Below, in pieces: positions 7,600 to 16,371 of a stretch of 33,194 bases of DNA. The position numbers and the translations under genes are program-made. This stretch comes from Marinilabiliaceae bacterium (GTDB lineage: Bacteria > Bacteroidota > Bacteroidia > Bacteroidales > Marinilabiliaceae). The stretch lies in the NCBI GenBank assembly GCA_009777175.1, contig WRMI01000032.1, positions 1-33,194 of the forward strand. Reading direction: 5' to 3'. The notes under the pieces are model-generated. The model ran no database searches and was not told where the DNA came from. It saw only the letters and a program-made list of their open reading frames with translations. Each line of letters starts with the position of its first letter. The stretch's first letter is position 1.

Positions 7600-8599
7600 T
7601 CGTCTAAAAAGTGGACAAAAAGCGGCTAAATATATACATTCTGTTTTCTGTAATTATTTTCGTCTAAAACTCGTCTAAATTTTTTAAATTTTGTCTTTTG
7701 TAAATGTTTAATTATCAATTTTATATGTTTAAAACTCGTCTAAATTTTGTCTAAAACTCGTCTAAATTTCGTCTAAATTTTTTATATTTTGTCTTTTGTA
7801 AATGTTTAATTATCAATTATATATATTTAAAAAGCGACTAAAAAGTGGCTAAAAAACGGCTAAAAAGTGGCTAAAAAGCGACTAAATTTATACATTATGT
7901 TTTCATTTTCGTCTAAAACTCGTCTAAATTTTTTAAATTTTATTTTTTGTAAATGTTTAATTATCAATTTTATATGTTTAAAAAGCGGACAAAAAGTGGA
8001 CAAAAACCGGACAAAAAGCGGACAAATTTATACATTCTGTTTTCTGTAATCATTTTCGTCTAAAACTCGTCTAAATTTTTTAAATTTTGTCTTTTGTAAA
8101 TGTTTAATTATCAATTATATATAGCCGAAAAGCGTTTAAAAAACCTTTTAAAAAGCGTTTAAAAAGTGTTTAAAGTTTCTAAATTCTGTTTTCTTAATCA
8201 TTTTCGTCTAAAACTCGTCTAAATTTCGTCTAAAACTCGTCTAAATTTTTTAAATTTTATCTTTTGTAAATGTTTAATTATCAATTATATTCGTCTAAAT
8301 TTCGTCTAAATTTCGTCTAAATTTCGTCTAAAACTCGTCTAAAATTTTTAAATTTTATCTTTTGTAAATGTTTAATTATCAATAATATTCGTTTAAAAAG
8401 CGGCTAAAAAGTGGCTAAAAAGTGGCTAAAAAGCGACTAAATTTATACATTCTGTTTTCTGTAATCATTTTCGTCTAAAATTCGTCTAAAACTCGTCTAA
8501 ATTTTTTAAATTTTATCTTTTGTAAGTGTTTAATTATCAATTATATATAGTCGAAAAGCGTTTAAAAAACCTTTTAAAAAGTGTTTAAAAAGCGTTTAA
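7600..8599. repeat. Modular 1-kb minisatellite between KilA-N and AlbA_2 genes
   Basis: The whole gap is built from three block types. Block A is CGTCTAAA spaced by 11 bases (about 20 copies). Block B is a constant stretch ending TTTGTAAATGTTTAATTATCAA, found seven times (about 7692, 7790, 7942, 8088, 8268, 8356 and 8514). Block C is a variable cassette of 11-base A-tract units whose inner triplet is uniform within a cassette but differs between cassettes: GCGACT/GTGGCT near 7831, GCGGAC/GTGGAC near 7983, GCGTTT near 8130 and 8551, GCGGCT near 8400. Cassettes are usually closed by TTATACATTCTGTTTTCTG. The 11-base A-tract spacing predicts curved DNA. The last unit supplies the stop codon of the gene at 8596. 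No long reading frame survives. Confidence 0.88.
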
Positions 8600-10260
8600 A
8601 CTATTTCCCAAAAATATCCAGGTATACTTTTTATTTTTCCTTGCATTCGTAATGTTGACAAAAAATTTGTGATTTTATTCTTCTTTTGCTCTTCGTCAAG
8701 CACTGCAGATAATTTAGGTATAATCAGTTTGTTAATGGCTTTTCGACTTGTTTTTCCCTGCTTTTTGATATATTCCACTATTAATTTCTTAAAATATTCG
8801 TCGTCAAAACTTTTATTCTTTACGTAATCTGCCATTAAATCTTCATTTTCAGTTGGCTTAATGACTTTATATGATAAATATATTTTGGGTTTACGCCCTT
8901 CAATAAACTTGTTTTTTCGCAGATATAAAAATTGTGCTTCTTCTATATCTATGTTTTTCTGTACTTTATCGAGAGTTATTATGTCTTCGAGATTAAGTTC
9001 AGGGTTATTAATCAGTATCTTAGCAAAATTTTCATCAATTATCTTACCCGTTAATGTAACTTTCACTTTTCCGTCATTAAAATCATAGTCGGGCATGGGG
9101 AAAAATCGTTTGCGCTGATAATTGAATATTTTACGGATACCTCCACCTTGTGTGTCAATCATATTCAAGTTTTTCATGGCTTCAACAAGAAATAAATTGC
9201 GATAATATTCTTCGGGTGCGTCTTTCAATACAACCGATTCTACAGATTCGGGAATAAATGTGCCATAGTTGGTGAAAACAAGATGGTCGTCTTCAAATTC
9301 TACAAGATTAATTCTTGCACTTTTGGTGTAGTCTTGATGCGCAATTGCATTATTCAATAACTCTCTTATACTGAACGGTTCATAACGCAACATCTCGTGC
9401 GGGAAGAGCGTTCCATCCCTTAAATAACGATATTTGAGGTTGCGGATTTTAACCAAAACGTCATCAACGGTCAGAATTAACGGCATACCGAAAATCTCAA
9501 AGTCTTTATCTTGATTGGTTAACGTGCGTAGTAACCAACGGATTTTGGCAACAGATGGATTTATATAATGCTCTGATTCGTCTTTTCCAAGTAAAATCAT
9601 TGCTGTATTCGTAATTTTACCATTGATAGTAAGTTTTGCCTTATTCAAAAATGTTGTGTTATCCCACTGCTCAATCTCGTCTGTATATTTTGGATTCCTT
9701 ATAATAAACTCTTTACGCGCTTTCAATATAGCATTTTCATCTAAATCTGTAACGTTAGCGTCTTCGATAATACCTGCACTCCAATCATCAATAATGACAG
9801 TTTCATCAAGGATGACTTTTAGACGTTCTTTGCGCATTTCTACAAGCGAATCTCCTACTCTTTGCCACAATTTTTTGTGCGCGTAAACAGGCAAACGCGG
9901 CTGATGCTTCGGTATATCAATTACCCAAACTATTTTGTTAGTATCGGTTGTAATATACTCGGTTACGGTTAATCCTTCGGAGGAAAGGTTGGTACAAGTC
10001 TCAAGCAAAGACTTTTTTATGTTTTCGGCGGTGTAGTTGTAAAAATCCTGTATTCCCGTTATTTCAAGCGTTTTGTCTTTTACTCCAATAATAAGCGAAC
10101 CGCCCTTCATATTCGAAATAGCGGATATATAAGAAATAATATCTTCTCCCTCCTTTCCTTTTAAATTGTGTTTCAAATGAGAAAATTCTTTCCACTCCCA
10201 TTGCTCATTTTCAATGGGAAAACGATGTATTAGATGTTTTTGTAATTCTTTGGTTGTCAT
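8596..10260 (-). CDS. AlbA_2 / RecG-like ATP-binding regulator
   Basis: The protein (554 residues from the ATG at 10260) has the layout of the COG2865 group. It begins with an AlbA_2 (Schlafen-like) nucleic-acid-binding domain (about 14-135, with GGSLIIGV at 54-61). A GHKL-type ATPase part follows, with IRELLNNAIAHQDY (298-311) as the N box and DTQGGGIRKIF (369-379) as the glycine box, and then winged-helix segments to the end. The role of this group is poorly known; members behave as regulators or defence-associated proteins. A TTG nine bases further upstream is possible, but the ATG is preferred. The gene starts 9 bases after the LPP20-like gene ends and shares its operon. Its stop codon lies in the first unit of the adjoining minisatellite. 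Confidence 0.85.
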   Translation of the reverse strand: MTTKELQKHLIHRFPIENEQWEWKEFSHLKHNLKGKEGEDIISYISAISNMKGGSLIIGVKDKTLEITGIQDFYNYTAENIKKSLLETCTNLSSEGLTVTEYITTDTNKIVWVIDIPKHQPRLPVYAHKKLWQRVGDSLVEMRKERLKVILDETVIIDDWSAGIIEDANVTDLDENAILKARKEFIIRNPKYTDEIEQWDNTTFLNKAKLTINGKITNTAMILLGKDESEHYINPSVAKIRWLLRTLTNQDKDFEIFGMPLILTVDDVLVKIRNLKYRYLRDGTLFPHEMLRYEPFSIRELLNNAIAHQDYTKSARINLVEFEDDHLVFTNYGTFIPESVESVVLKDAPEEYYRNLFLVEAMKNLNMIDTQGGGIRKIFNYQRKRFFPMPDYDFNDGKVKVTLTGKIIDENFAKILINNPELNLEDIITLDKVQKNIDIEEAQFLYLRKNKFIEGRKPKIYLSYKVIKPTENEDLMADYVKNKSFDDEYFKKLIVEYIKKQGKTSRKAINKLIIPKLSAVLDEEQKKNKITNFLSTLRMQGKIKSIPGYFWEIV

Positions 10261-10269
10261 ATTATTCAA

Positions 10270-11643
10270 CTAAATATCCACCTCCTCTAATTTAATCAAA
10301 ATTTCAGATTTAAATTTTTCGAGTGTTTTTTCTCTTGCGTCTTTAAGTGCTTGTTCGTAGCTTCCGGGCAACATCCCACGTACTTCTAAAAAACCATCTG
10401 AAAATATCATCGTTTTATTAGCGGTTGAAATAACAGACAAATGTAAATCGGCATGAACCAAATATACCGAATAACCAGAGCCTTTTTTCTCTTCACCTTT
10501 ACGGAATTCTAATTTTAAGCGAACTATATAATCGGCATTATCGCGATTGTTAGTAAAATTAAATACATTTTCGTTAAGTTCAGATTTTATAAGGTTTCCG
10601 AAAATCATTGCATTCTCTTTTTTCCCAAACACTATTTCTTCTATTTCAATAATTGCTGTTGGTTTGTTCATTTCAATAATAAATCTTGTTTTGGGCAAAT
10701 CATCGCCGGGTAAAAAATGACGTAACAAAATATCATCAATATTTTCACCTGTTAAAAGCGCAGCCAAATCTAATGAAGCAGTTACTTCCTGATGCTTTCT
10801 TTTTGATGTTAAACGACTTACAACACATTGGACGAAACCATCGTAATCGGTCGTAGATTGAGGTGCCAAAACTCCCTCTCCTTGTGTAAATTCAAAACGC
10901 ACAGGAAGATTCTGAATAGGAATTTCTTGTGTATTTGAAACGAAAATTGCTTGTAATTTAAGTGGATCGAGTGATTGTTTAGAAAATTCAAACTGACAAA
11001 CAGACTTATCAGTTTTGAATTCAGTTTTTCGGTACAGTTTCTGCAAATCAGTCATTATATCTACGCTATAGTTTACTGTTCCTGCGGCTGTTCGGTGAGT
11101 TAAGTCGTCTCCAATATGGTCTCTTAATGCGGAAACGGCTTTAAAATAAGAAATAATTGCTGTTCCGACCTCGCCTTTGTCGGCTGCTTCGCGACCACGC
11201 TCAAAATATAAAGACGCCATCATTTTCGCTTGGTCTAATTTTTGTTTTTGTCGCGTTTCATATTTTACTTTGTTGAGTTTGACCATCACCCAATACTCTT
11301 TTTTATCTTCCCACGTTTCAGTTTCATATCCTTCAAGTGTTTGCATAACAGACGAATGTACACTGCTGATATACTCTTCCTGATAATGATAATTTTGTTC
11401 CATTCGTTGAAGTAGCGAATTAGATGAAACAGTGATTTTAATTTCAGAACCTAACTCAACAAGCGCTTTTTTGCGGGCTGTCTGTGCATAATCTTTATCA
11501 CTTTTAAGCGACATCCCAATTCCGATATAATGCTGATTATCAACAGGACGCTGTTTTACCCATTGAGGTGTCTTTGCATCTACAAAAACATATTGACACT
11601 GCAACAATGCAGCCAAAATTAAATATCTTAAGATTCGATTCAT
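10270..11643 (-). CDS. LPP20-like exported protein
   Basis: The 457-residue protein has a signal peptide (MNRILRYLILAALL core, likely cut after VFVDA at about 23). The first mature part, TPQWVKQRPVDNQHYIGIGMSL followed by AQTARKKALVELGSEI, follows the LPP20/FlgT-N pattern seen in many secreted Bacteroidota proteins. No lipobox cysteine sits at the cleavage site, so it may be periplasmic rather than lipid-anchored. The C-terminal part (about 330-455) again alternates strands and helices, ending in a GSYEQALKDAREKTLEKF helix. Function unknown. It is the first gene of an operon with the AlbA_2 gene, an unusual pairing of an envelope protein and a nucleic-acid-binding ATPase. Confidence 0.7.
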   Translation of the reverse strand: MNRILRYLILAALLQCQYVFVDAKTPQWVKQRPVDNQHYIGIGMSLKSDKDYAQTARKKALVELGSEIKITVSSNSLLQRMEQNYHYQEEYISSVHSSVMQTLEGYETETWEDKKEYWVMVKLNKVKYETRQKQKLDQAKMMASLYFERGREAADKGEVGTAIISYFKAVSALRDHIGDDLTHRTAAGTVNYSVDIMTDLQKLYRKTEFKTDKSVCQFEFSKQSLDPLKLQAIFVSNTQEIPIQNLPVRFEFTQGEGVLAPQSTTDYDGFVQCVVSRLTSKRKHQEVTASLDLAALLTGENIDDILLRHFLPGDDLPKTRFIIEMNKPTAIIEIEEIVFGKKENAMIFGNLIKSELNENVFNFTNNRDNADYIVRLKLEFRKGEEKKGSGYSVYLVHADLHLSVISTANKTMIFSDGFLEVRGMLPGSYEQALKDAREKTLEKFKSEILIKLEEVDI

Positions 11644-11684
11644 TTCTGTTTAATTTTTACGTTAATAATTGAATAATTAAAATA

Positions 11685-11692
11685 CAAAATTA
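11685..11692 (-). promoter_or_regulatory. Possible -7 box of the LPP20/AlbA_2 operon
   Basis: The minus strand reads TAATTTTG here, matching the Bacteroidota -7 consensus TAnnTTTG, 41 bases before the LPP20-like start codon. No good TTTG -33 element is found at the expected distance, so this is tentative. Confidence 0.4.
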
Positions 11693-11782
11693 GATAAAAT
11701 TTTTTACAATTCTATTTTTTTTTGTTATTTTTCAAATAAAATCATTTTTTAAACTGAATTATTCACCGTTCAGCGTGTACCT

Positions 11783-12112
11783 TCAACTGTGTACCCTTCT
11801 CCCTTTTTTTACTTCGTAATATTTTCCGCAGAACTCAATGCCATATTTTATTATTTCGGTATAATTTTCTGAAATTAGTTCGTATGCGTATTTGTTGTCT
11901 TCGATTTGTTTGTAATATTGTTACTTGTTAAGAATACCAAAGATGAAACTGTTATAAAAATCTTCATTACCATCAAAATAACTTATGCTGTCCCCAAGCA
12001 AGTTGTTCAATTCATCTTGGACTATTTGTGCGTTACCGCTTAATAGTGCATCAAAAAACAGTCTAAAATCTTTTACTTCGACATTTTCGTCGAACCAGCC
12101 ATGAATTGACAA
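11783..12112 (-). pseudogene. Remnant of a second AAA-ATPase/PD-(D/E)XK gene
   Basis: On the minus strand one frame reads GWFDENVEVKDFRLFFDALLSG...FYNSFIFGILNK, then a TAA (11921-11923), then in the same frame QYYKQIEDNKYAYELISENYTEIIKYGIEFCGKYYEV to a stop at 11783. Both parts resemble the C-terminal region of the neighbouring intact gene (compare FIFGIL and KYGIAF). The active-site segment between them is missing, so an internal deletion plus an in-frame stop produced the remnant. The N-terminal ATPase part is gone entirely; a stop codon (TAA) lies directly before the TTG at 12112. The coordinates span the recognisable homology. Confidence 0.8.
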
Positions 12113-12179
12113 TTAGAACTTCATTAAAAATTGATTATCACCATATTATTCTAATTGCACTTCTTAATAAGATTTTATT

Positions 12180-13931
12180 TTATTCTGTTATTTCCATCTC
12201 CACAACACACGTTTTCTTATGAAAAGCAATGCCATATTTATATATTTTCTTATATCCTTCCTTTTTCAAATTGTGGATATAAACTTTGTCTTCGATTTGT
12301 TTAAGACCGATTTGTGCTTCTTTTTTCAGAATTTCTTTGATTTTTGCGGTAGAACGCGCTGGTTTAGTGGATGATGACGCATTTTCAATGGATGAACACT
12401 CAGGTTCGGTGGAAGAACACACAGGTTCGTCGCTACAATGTTTAAATTCTGCTACTACTGCAAATTTTTCTTTGTCATTTGGTTTTATCAAACAATCTGA
12501 ACGTCCTTTGCCACTTTCGGGGTTTGAATAAACTATATAATCATTGGATAGGGCAAGCAATATTCCAAAAATAAACATGTGATAACTGTTTTCTTCTTTA
12601 AAATCGTGGCAACTGGGGTTGTTGAGCAGTTCTTTGTTGAGGGTTTCACTAACGCCCTCTTTGTCGCCGTTGAGGAGGCAGGTTACAAATTGTTTGATTA
12701 CTTTTGGGGTTTGGTTTTCTTGAATATCAAACCAATATTCAATACTATCTGCAAGTGCGTTTTTTACTTCGCTGTTTACCAATTCGGCGAAAAATCTATT
12801 TCCAGTAGCGCCCGCACACGGTTTGATATAACCTGCATTTAACAGCATTGACCAAAAAATATTATCATTTTTGTATGAAATAGGGTATTTTATATGTTCT
12901 ACATACTTCATCATGATTGGTTTATCGGTCAATAAACCTGCTATATCGTTCTTCAAGGCTGGCGAGCCTTTAAAGAAAATGTCTGACAAAATATTCATAC
13001 TTCCGGTATTTGCCCAAAAATCCTTGAGCTCGTTTACTTTCAAAAACCCGACAATACTCCAAGGATTATAAATATCTTGTCCTCCGAATCTGTAACCGTT
13101 ATACGATTTTTCAACTTCCTCAAAATTGTCACTTAATCCGTACATGAAACAGGCTTCTTTAACTTCATCTTCGGTAAAACCGAAACAAGTGGCAAACAAC
13201 TTGTCCATAATTCCACAGACCAATGGATTATTAAATTCGCTGATCAAACTTTCTTTTGATATTCTTTGTACTCCGGTCAAAACGCCAAATTCCAAGTAAT
13301 TATTAGTTTTGAACACGTTGCCCATAAAGCCGCGCATAAAGCTTACCATGTTTGCATAATAGCCTTTTATATAAGCGCTGTCAATAGGACTATCGTATTC
13401 GTCTAACAAGACAATCACTCGTTTTTTGTGATAGGTGTACAAGCACTCTGTTAAAAATAGTAACGCGTCTTGTAGTTCTGCCTCAGATGCCTCTTTTGAA
13501 AAATATCTATAAAAATCTTTTTTTTGCTGTTCATCAAGTCTATCACTTTCGCATAAGTAACGATTTTGCCTATAAATAGATGAAACAATAGATTTTATCT
13601 TTTCGATGGATTTTTCATAAGTAGAAAACTCTACATTTTTTAATGTAAGTGAAACAACAGGATACTTGTTCAGATGCTTTTCTACAATGTCATTATGTTC
13701 CATTATCTTAAGCCCTTCAAACAACGGTTTGCTATCCTTGTTCACATCAAAAAAATGTTGCAACATATTCATATTGAGTGTTTTCCCAAAACGACGGGGA
13801 CGGGTTATCAATGTTACCGTACCTTTGTTTTCCAGCAATTCTTTGATAAACAACGTTTTATCGATATAGAAATAATTGCCTTCGATAATTTTTTCAAAGG
13901 ATTCTTCGCCTGTTAAAATTGGTTTTTTCAT
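12180..13931 (-). CDS. AAA-ATPase-like / PD-(D/E)XK nuclease family protein
   Basis: The 583-residue protein belongs to a large Bacteroidota family with an N-terminal AAA-ATPase_like domain and a C-terminal PDDEXK_9 nuclease domain. The start IRxGxESFEKI...YFYIDKT is typical. RPRRFGKT (44-51) is the Walker A equivalent and LLDEYD (175-180) the Walker B. The nuclease residues appear as D479 (RSDCLIKP), E495 and K497 (AEFK). Between AEFK and the following KIKEILKKEAQIGLKQI helix lies a low-complexity insert (about 500-529) rich in Ser, Glu, Pro and Cys, made of SSTEP-like repeats. Function is not established; the family occurs in many copies per genome and is often taken for mobile or defence-related. 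A decayed copy lies immediately downstream. Confidence 0.88.
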   Translation of the reverse strand: MKKPILTGEESFEKIIEGNYFYIDKTLFIKELLENKGTVTLITRPRRFGKTLNMNMLQHFFDVNKDSKPLFEGLKIMEHNDIVEKHLNKYPVVSLTLKNVEFSTYEKSIEKIKSIVSSIYRQNRYLCESDRLDEQQKKDFYRYFSKEASEAELQDALLFLTECLYTYHKKRVIVLLDEYDSPIDSAYIKGYYANMVSFMRGFMGNVFKTNNYLEFGVLTGVQRISKESLISEFNNPLVCGIMDKLFATCFGFTEDEVKEACFMYGLSDNFEEVEKSYNGYRFGGQDIYNPWSIVGFLKVNELKDFWANTGSMNILSDIFFKGSPALKNDIAGLLTDKPIMMKYVEHIKYPISYKNDNIFWSMLLNAGYIKPCAGATGNRFFAELVNSEVKNALADSIEYWFDIQENQTPKVIKQFVTCLLNGDKEGVSETLNKELLNNPSCHDFKEENSYHMFIFGILLALSNDYIVYSNPESGKGRSDCLIKPNDKEKFAVVAEFKHCSDEPVCSSTEPECSSIENASSSTKPARSTAKIKEILKKEAQIGLKQIEDKVYIHNLKKEGYKKIYKYGIAFHKKTCVVEMEITE

Positions 13932-14026
13932 CTCTTTTTTGTTTTATTAATAATACAAAGATATCATTAAATTTTAAATTAATTCTAAATAAAATTTTAA
14001 ATTATGTTTTTACCTTGCCTTATTCT

Positions 14027-14076
14027 CTTGCTCACAGACGACACAGATTTGACAGATATACACAGATTTTTTACGA
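14027..14076 (+). repeat. Dispersed CACAGAT-type repeat
   Basis: Between the AAA-ATPase gene and GH3 lies a block with repeated CACAGA/GACAGAT words (ACACAGATTTGACAGATATA). An inverted relative is seen at about 32309-32352 (AATCTGTGTATATCTGTGTC). No coding potential. Confidence 0.6.
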
Positions 14077-14093
14077 ATATGTTGTCGACTTTT

Positions 14094-16337
14094 TTATCTA
14101 ACAACCATAAACTCTTCTCCTAATTTTGCGTTACTATCGCCGCCGACCCAAACTTTAAAACTACCGTGTTCTACTTTGCGTTGTCCGTCGATGCCGAAAA
14201 ATGCAAGTTCTTGGATGGGTAGGGAGAAGGTTACTTTTTGAGATTCACCGGATTTTAAAAAGATACGTTGAAATGCTTTTAATTCTTTTACAGGACGGAC
14301 AATTGAACCAACTAATTGTCTTGTATATAATTGTACTACTTCAGTTGCGTCAAAATCACCGGTGTTTGTAAGTGTAAATGTGACAATTAATGTTTCATTA
14401 TCAGTTACTTCGTGTTTATTTAATTTAATAAAATCATATTCAAAAGTAGTATAACTAAGTCCAAAACCAAATGGAAAAAGAGGTTTCAGACCTGCGTCAA
14501 GGTGAAAAGATGTCATTCCGAGAGATGTTTGTTCGGCTTCCAAAGGAATATCATAAATATGTGTTTCAGTGTTATCAGCGGGTCTGCCTGTATTGTTATG
14601 ATTGTAATAAATAGGAATCTGTCCAACTTCTTTTGGGAATGTAACGGGTAGTTTTCCGCTTGGGACGGTTTCACCAAACAAAAGGTCAGCAATTGCTGTA
14701 CCACCCATTGTTCCGAGATGAAACGAATATAAAAGGGCATCAGCGGCTTCTAATTCATCGCTAATTGTGAGTGGTCTGCCTGCCATTACAACAATAATCA
14801 GTTTCTTTGATACTTTTTTCAATTCTCGAACCAAATCTTTTTGTGCGCCTTTGAGGTTAATATCTGCTAAACTATGTGCTTCGCCTGTTAATATTGATTC
14901 TTCGCCAATGAATAGTATTGTAGCATCTGCGCTTTGTGCCGCTTGAACGGCTCTCCAAAATTGAGATTTATCTCTATCACGACTAAACTCTAACCCTTTT
15001 TCGTAGAAAATTTGCATTGTTTCATCATACTTATTTTTGATAGCATTTAAGGGCGTTATAGTTTTTGATTTTTCGCCGTCAAAAATCCACGTACCTAATT
15101 GTTCGTGTGGGGCATCAGCCATTGGTCCAATAATTGCTAATGAATTTAAGTTTTTAGATAAAGGAAGTGTATTATTGTTATTTTTAAGCAAAATAATCGA
15201 TTCTTCGGCGGCTTTATGAGCAATTTTAAGGTTTTCTTCTTTGTAGAAAACATTTTGCTGATCTTCATCAACGTAAGGATTTTCAAATAATCCTAAGCGG
15301 AACTTTAATCTCAAAATATTTCTGACAGCGTCGTCGATGGTATTAATTTTAACTTTTCCTTCATTAATTAATTCTTTGAGGTGCGTAATGTATGACATTC
15401 CCATCATTTCTATGTTCACGCCAGCGTTAACAGATTTTTCGGCAACCTCTTTGTCATCTTTTGCGAAGCCGTGCATTATCATTTCTGTTGTGGAAGTCCA
15501 ATCAGAGACAATAATTCCGTCAAATTTCCATTCCTTTCGGAGAACATTTGTAAGTAGTTCTTTATTAGCGGTCATTGGTATTCCGTCGTTGTCGTTGAAT
15601 GCCGACATAATAGTTGCGGCACCCGCATTGATGGCATCTTCGAAAGGTGGCAGATAAAGGTTTCTCATCAAAAGAGGTGGAATATTGGTTGAGTTATAAT
15701 CTTTTCCTGCTTCTGCTGCACCGTATCCGACAAAATGTTTTGGACATGCGGCAATTGATGTCTTATTAGATAAATTATCACCTTGAAAACCATTAACCAT
15801 CGCCACTCCCATCACTCCTGTAAGGTATGGACATTCACCGAAAGATTCGGCAATTCTACCCCAGCGTGCGTCTCGGGAAATATCCAACATTGGTGCAAAA
15901 GTCCAATTAATACCCGTAGCACTTGCTTCCAATGCGGCTATTTGTGCACATTCTTTAACTAATTCGGGGTTAAAAGTTGCCGCTTGTCCTAATGGAATCG
16001 GGAAAATGGTCTTAAAGCCGTGAATTACATCTCGTCCTATAAGCAATGGAATTCCGAGGCGGCTCTCTTCTACGGCAATTTTTTGAAAAGCATTGGCAAT
16101 TGTAGCATCGGCTACATTCAACAAAGAACCGATATTCCCTGCTTTTACTTGAGGCGCTAACTCCTCACTGTTCCCCCAAAAACTAATTTGGTTCATCTGT
16201 CCAATTTTCTCTTCTAACGTCATTTGGGAGAGAAGTTTTTCTACACGTAAATCGATGTCTGATTTATCAGTCGTTTGTGTACAAGATAATAAAAGTGTGC
16301 ATCCCAAAATGGATGCTACTGAAACTCTTTTTTTCAT
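14094..16337 (-). CDS. GH3 beta-glucosidase lipoprotein (BglX-like)
   Basis: This exo-acting glycoside hydrolase removes terminal beta-linked glucose from oligosaccharides. The start chosen is the ATG at 16337 (747 residues), because it gives a clean lipoprotein signal with the lipobox LLSC and Cys19; an upstream ATG at 16388 would only add 17 residues. The GH3 N-domain shows GRDVIHGFKTIFPIPLGQ, the DARWGR loop (156-161), CPKHFVGYG (198-206) and the nucleophile Asp279 in IIVSDW. The GH3 C-domain follows, then a fibronectin-like tail (about 650-747). It would act on the periplasmic side or at the surface. It belongs with GH16 and SusC/D in a beta-glucan locus, but lies 35 bases downstream of an unrelated HicB-ATPase fusion gene. 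Confidence 0.92.
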   Translation of the reverse strand: MKKRVSVASILGCTLLLSCTQTTDKSDIDLRVEKLLSQMTLEEKIGQMNQISFWGNSEELAPQVKAGNIGSLLNVADATIANAFQKIAVEESRLGIPLLIGRDVIHGFKTIFPIPLGQAATFNPELVKECAQIAALEASATGINWTFAPMLDISRDARWGRIAESFGECPYLTGVMGVAMVNGFQGDNLSNKTSIAACPKHFVGYGAAEAGKDYNSTNIPPLLMRNLYLPPFEDAINAGAATIMSAFNDNDGIPMTANKELLTNVLRKEWKFDGIIVSDWTSTTEMIMHGFAKDDKEVAEKSVNAGVNIEMMGMSYITHLKELINEGKVKINTIDDAVRNILRLKFRLGLFENPYVDEDQQNVFYKEENLKIAHKAAEESIILLKNNNNTLPLSKNLNSLAIIGPMADAPHEQLGTWIFDGEKSKTITPLNAIKNKYDETMQIFYEKGLEFSRDRDKSQFWRAVQAAQSADATILFIGEESILTGEAHSLADINLKGAQKDLVRELKKVSKKLIIVVMAGRPLTISDELEAADALLYSFHLGTMGGTAIADLLFGETVPSGKLPVTFPKEVGQIPIYYNHNNTGRPADNTETHIYDIPLEAEQTSLGMTSFHLDAGLKPLFPFGFGLSYTTFEYDFIKLNKHEVTDNETLIVTFTLTNTGDFDATEVVQLYTRQLVGSIVRPVKELKAFQRIFLKSGESQKVTFSLPIQELAFFGIDGQRKVEHGSFKVWVGGDSNAKLGEEFMVVR

Positions 16338-16371
16338 ATTTAATATATTAAATGTTAGTAATATACAATTT

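Noticed and set aside
7867-8049. 60-codon frame with KSGQKVDKNRTKSGQ
   Set aside because: It lies wholly in the minisatellite; the residues follow from the 11-base repeat and there is no start signal or homology.
7600-8599. CRISPR array
   Set aside because: The repeats are not of constant length, the intervening pieces are themselves repetitive rather than unique spacers, and no cas gene is nearby.
14513-14740. 75-codon minus-strand frame inside GH3
   Set aside because: Alternative frame within the GH3 gene without independent support.
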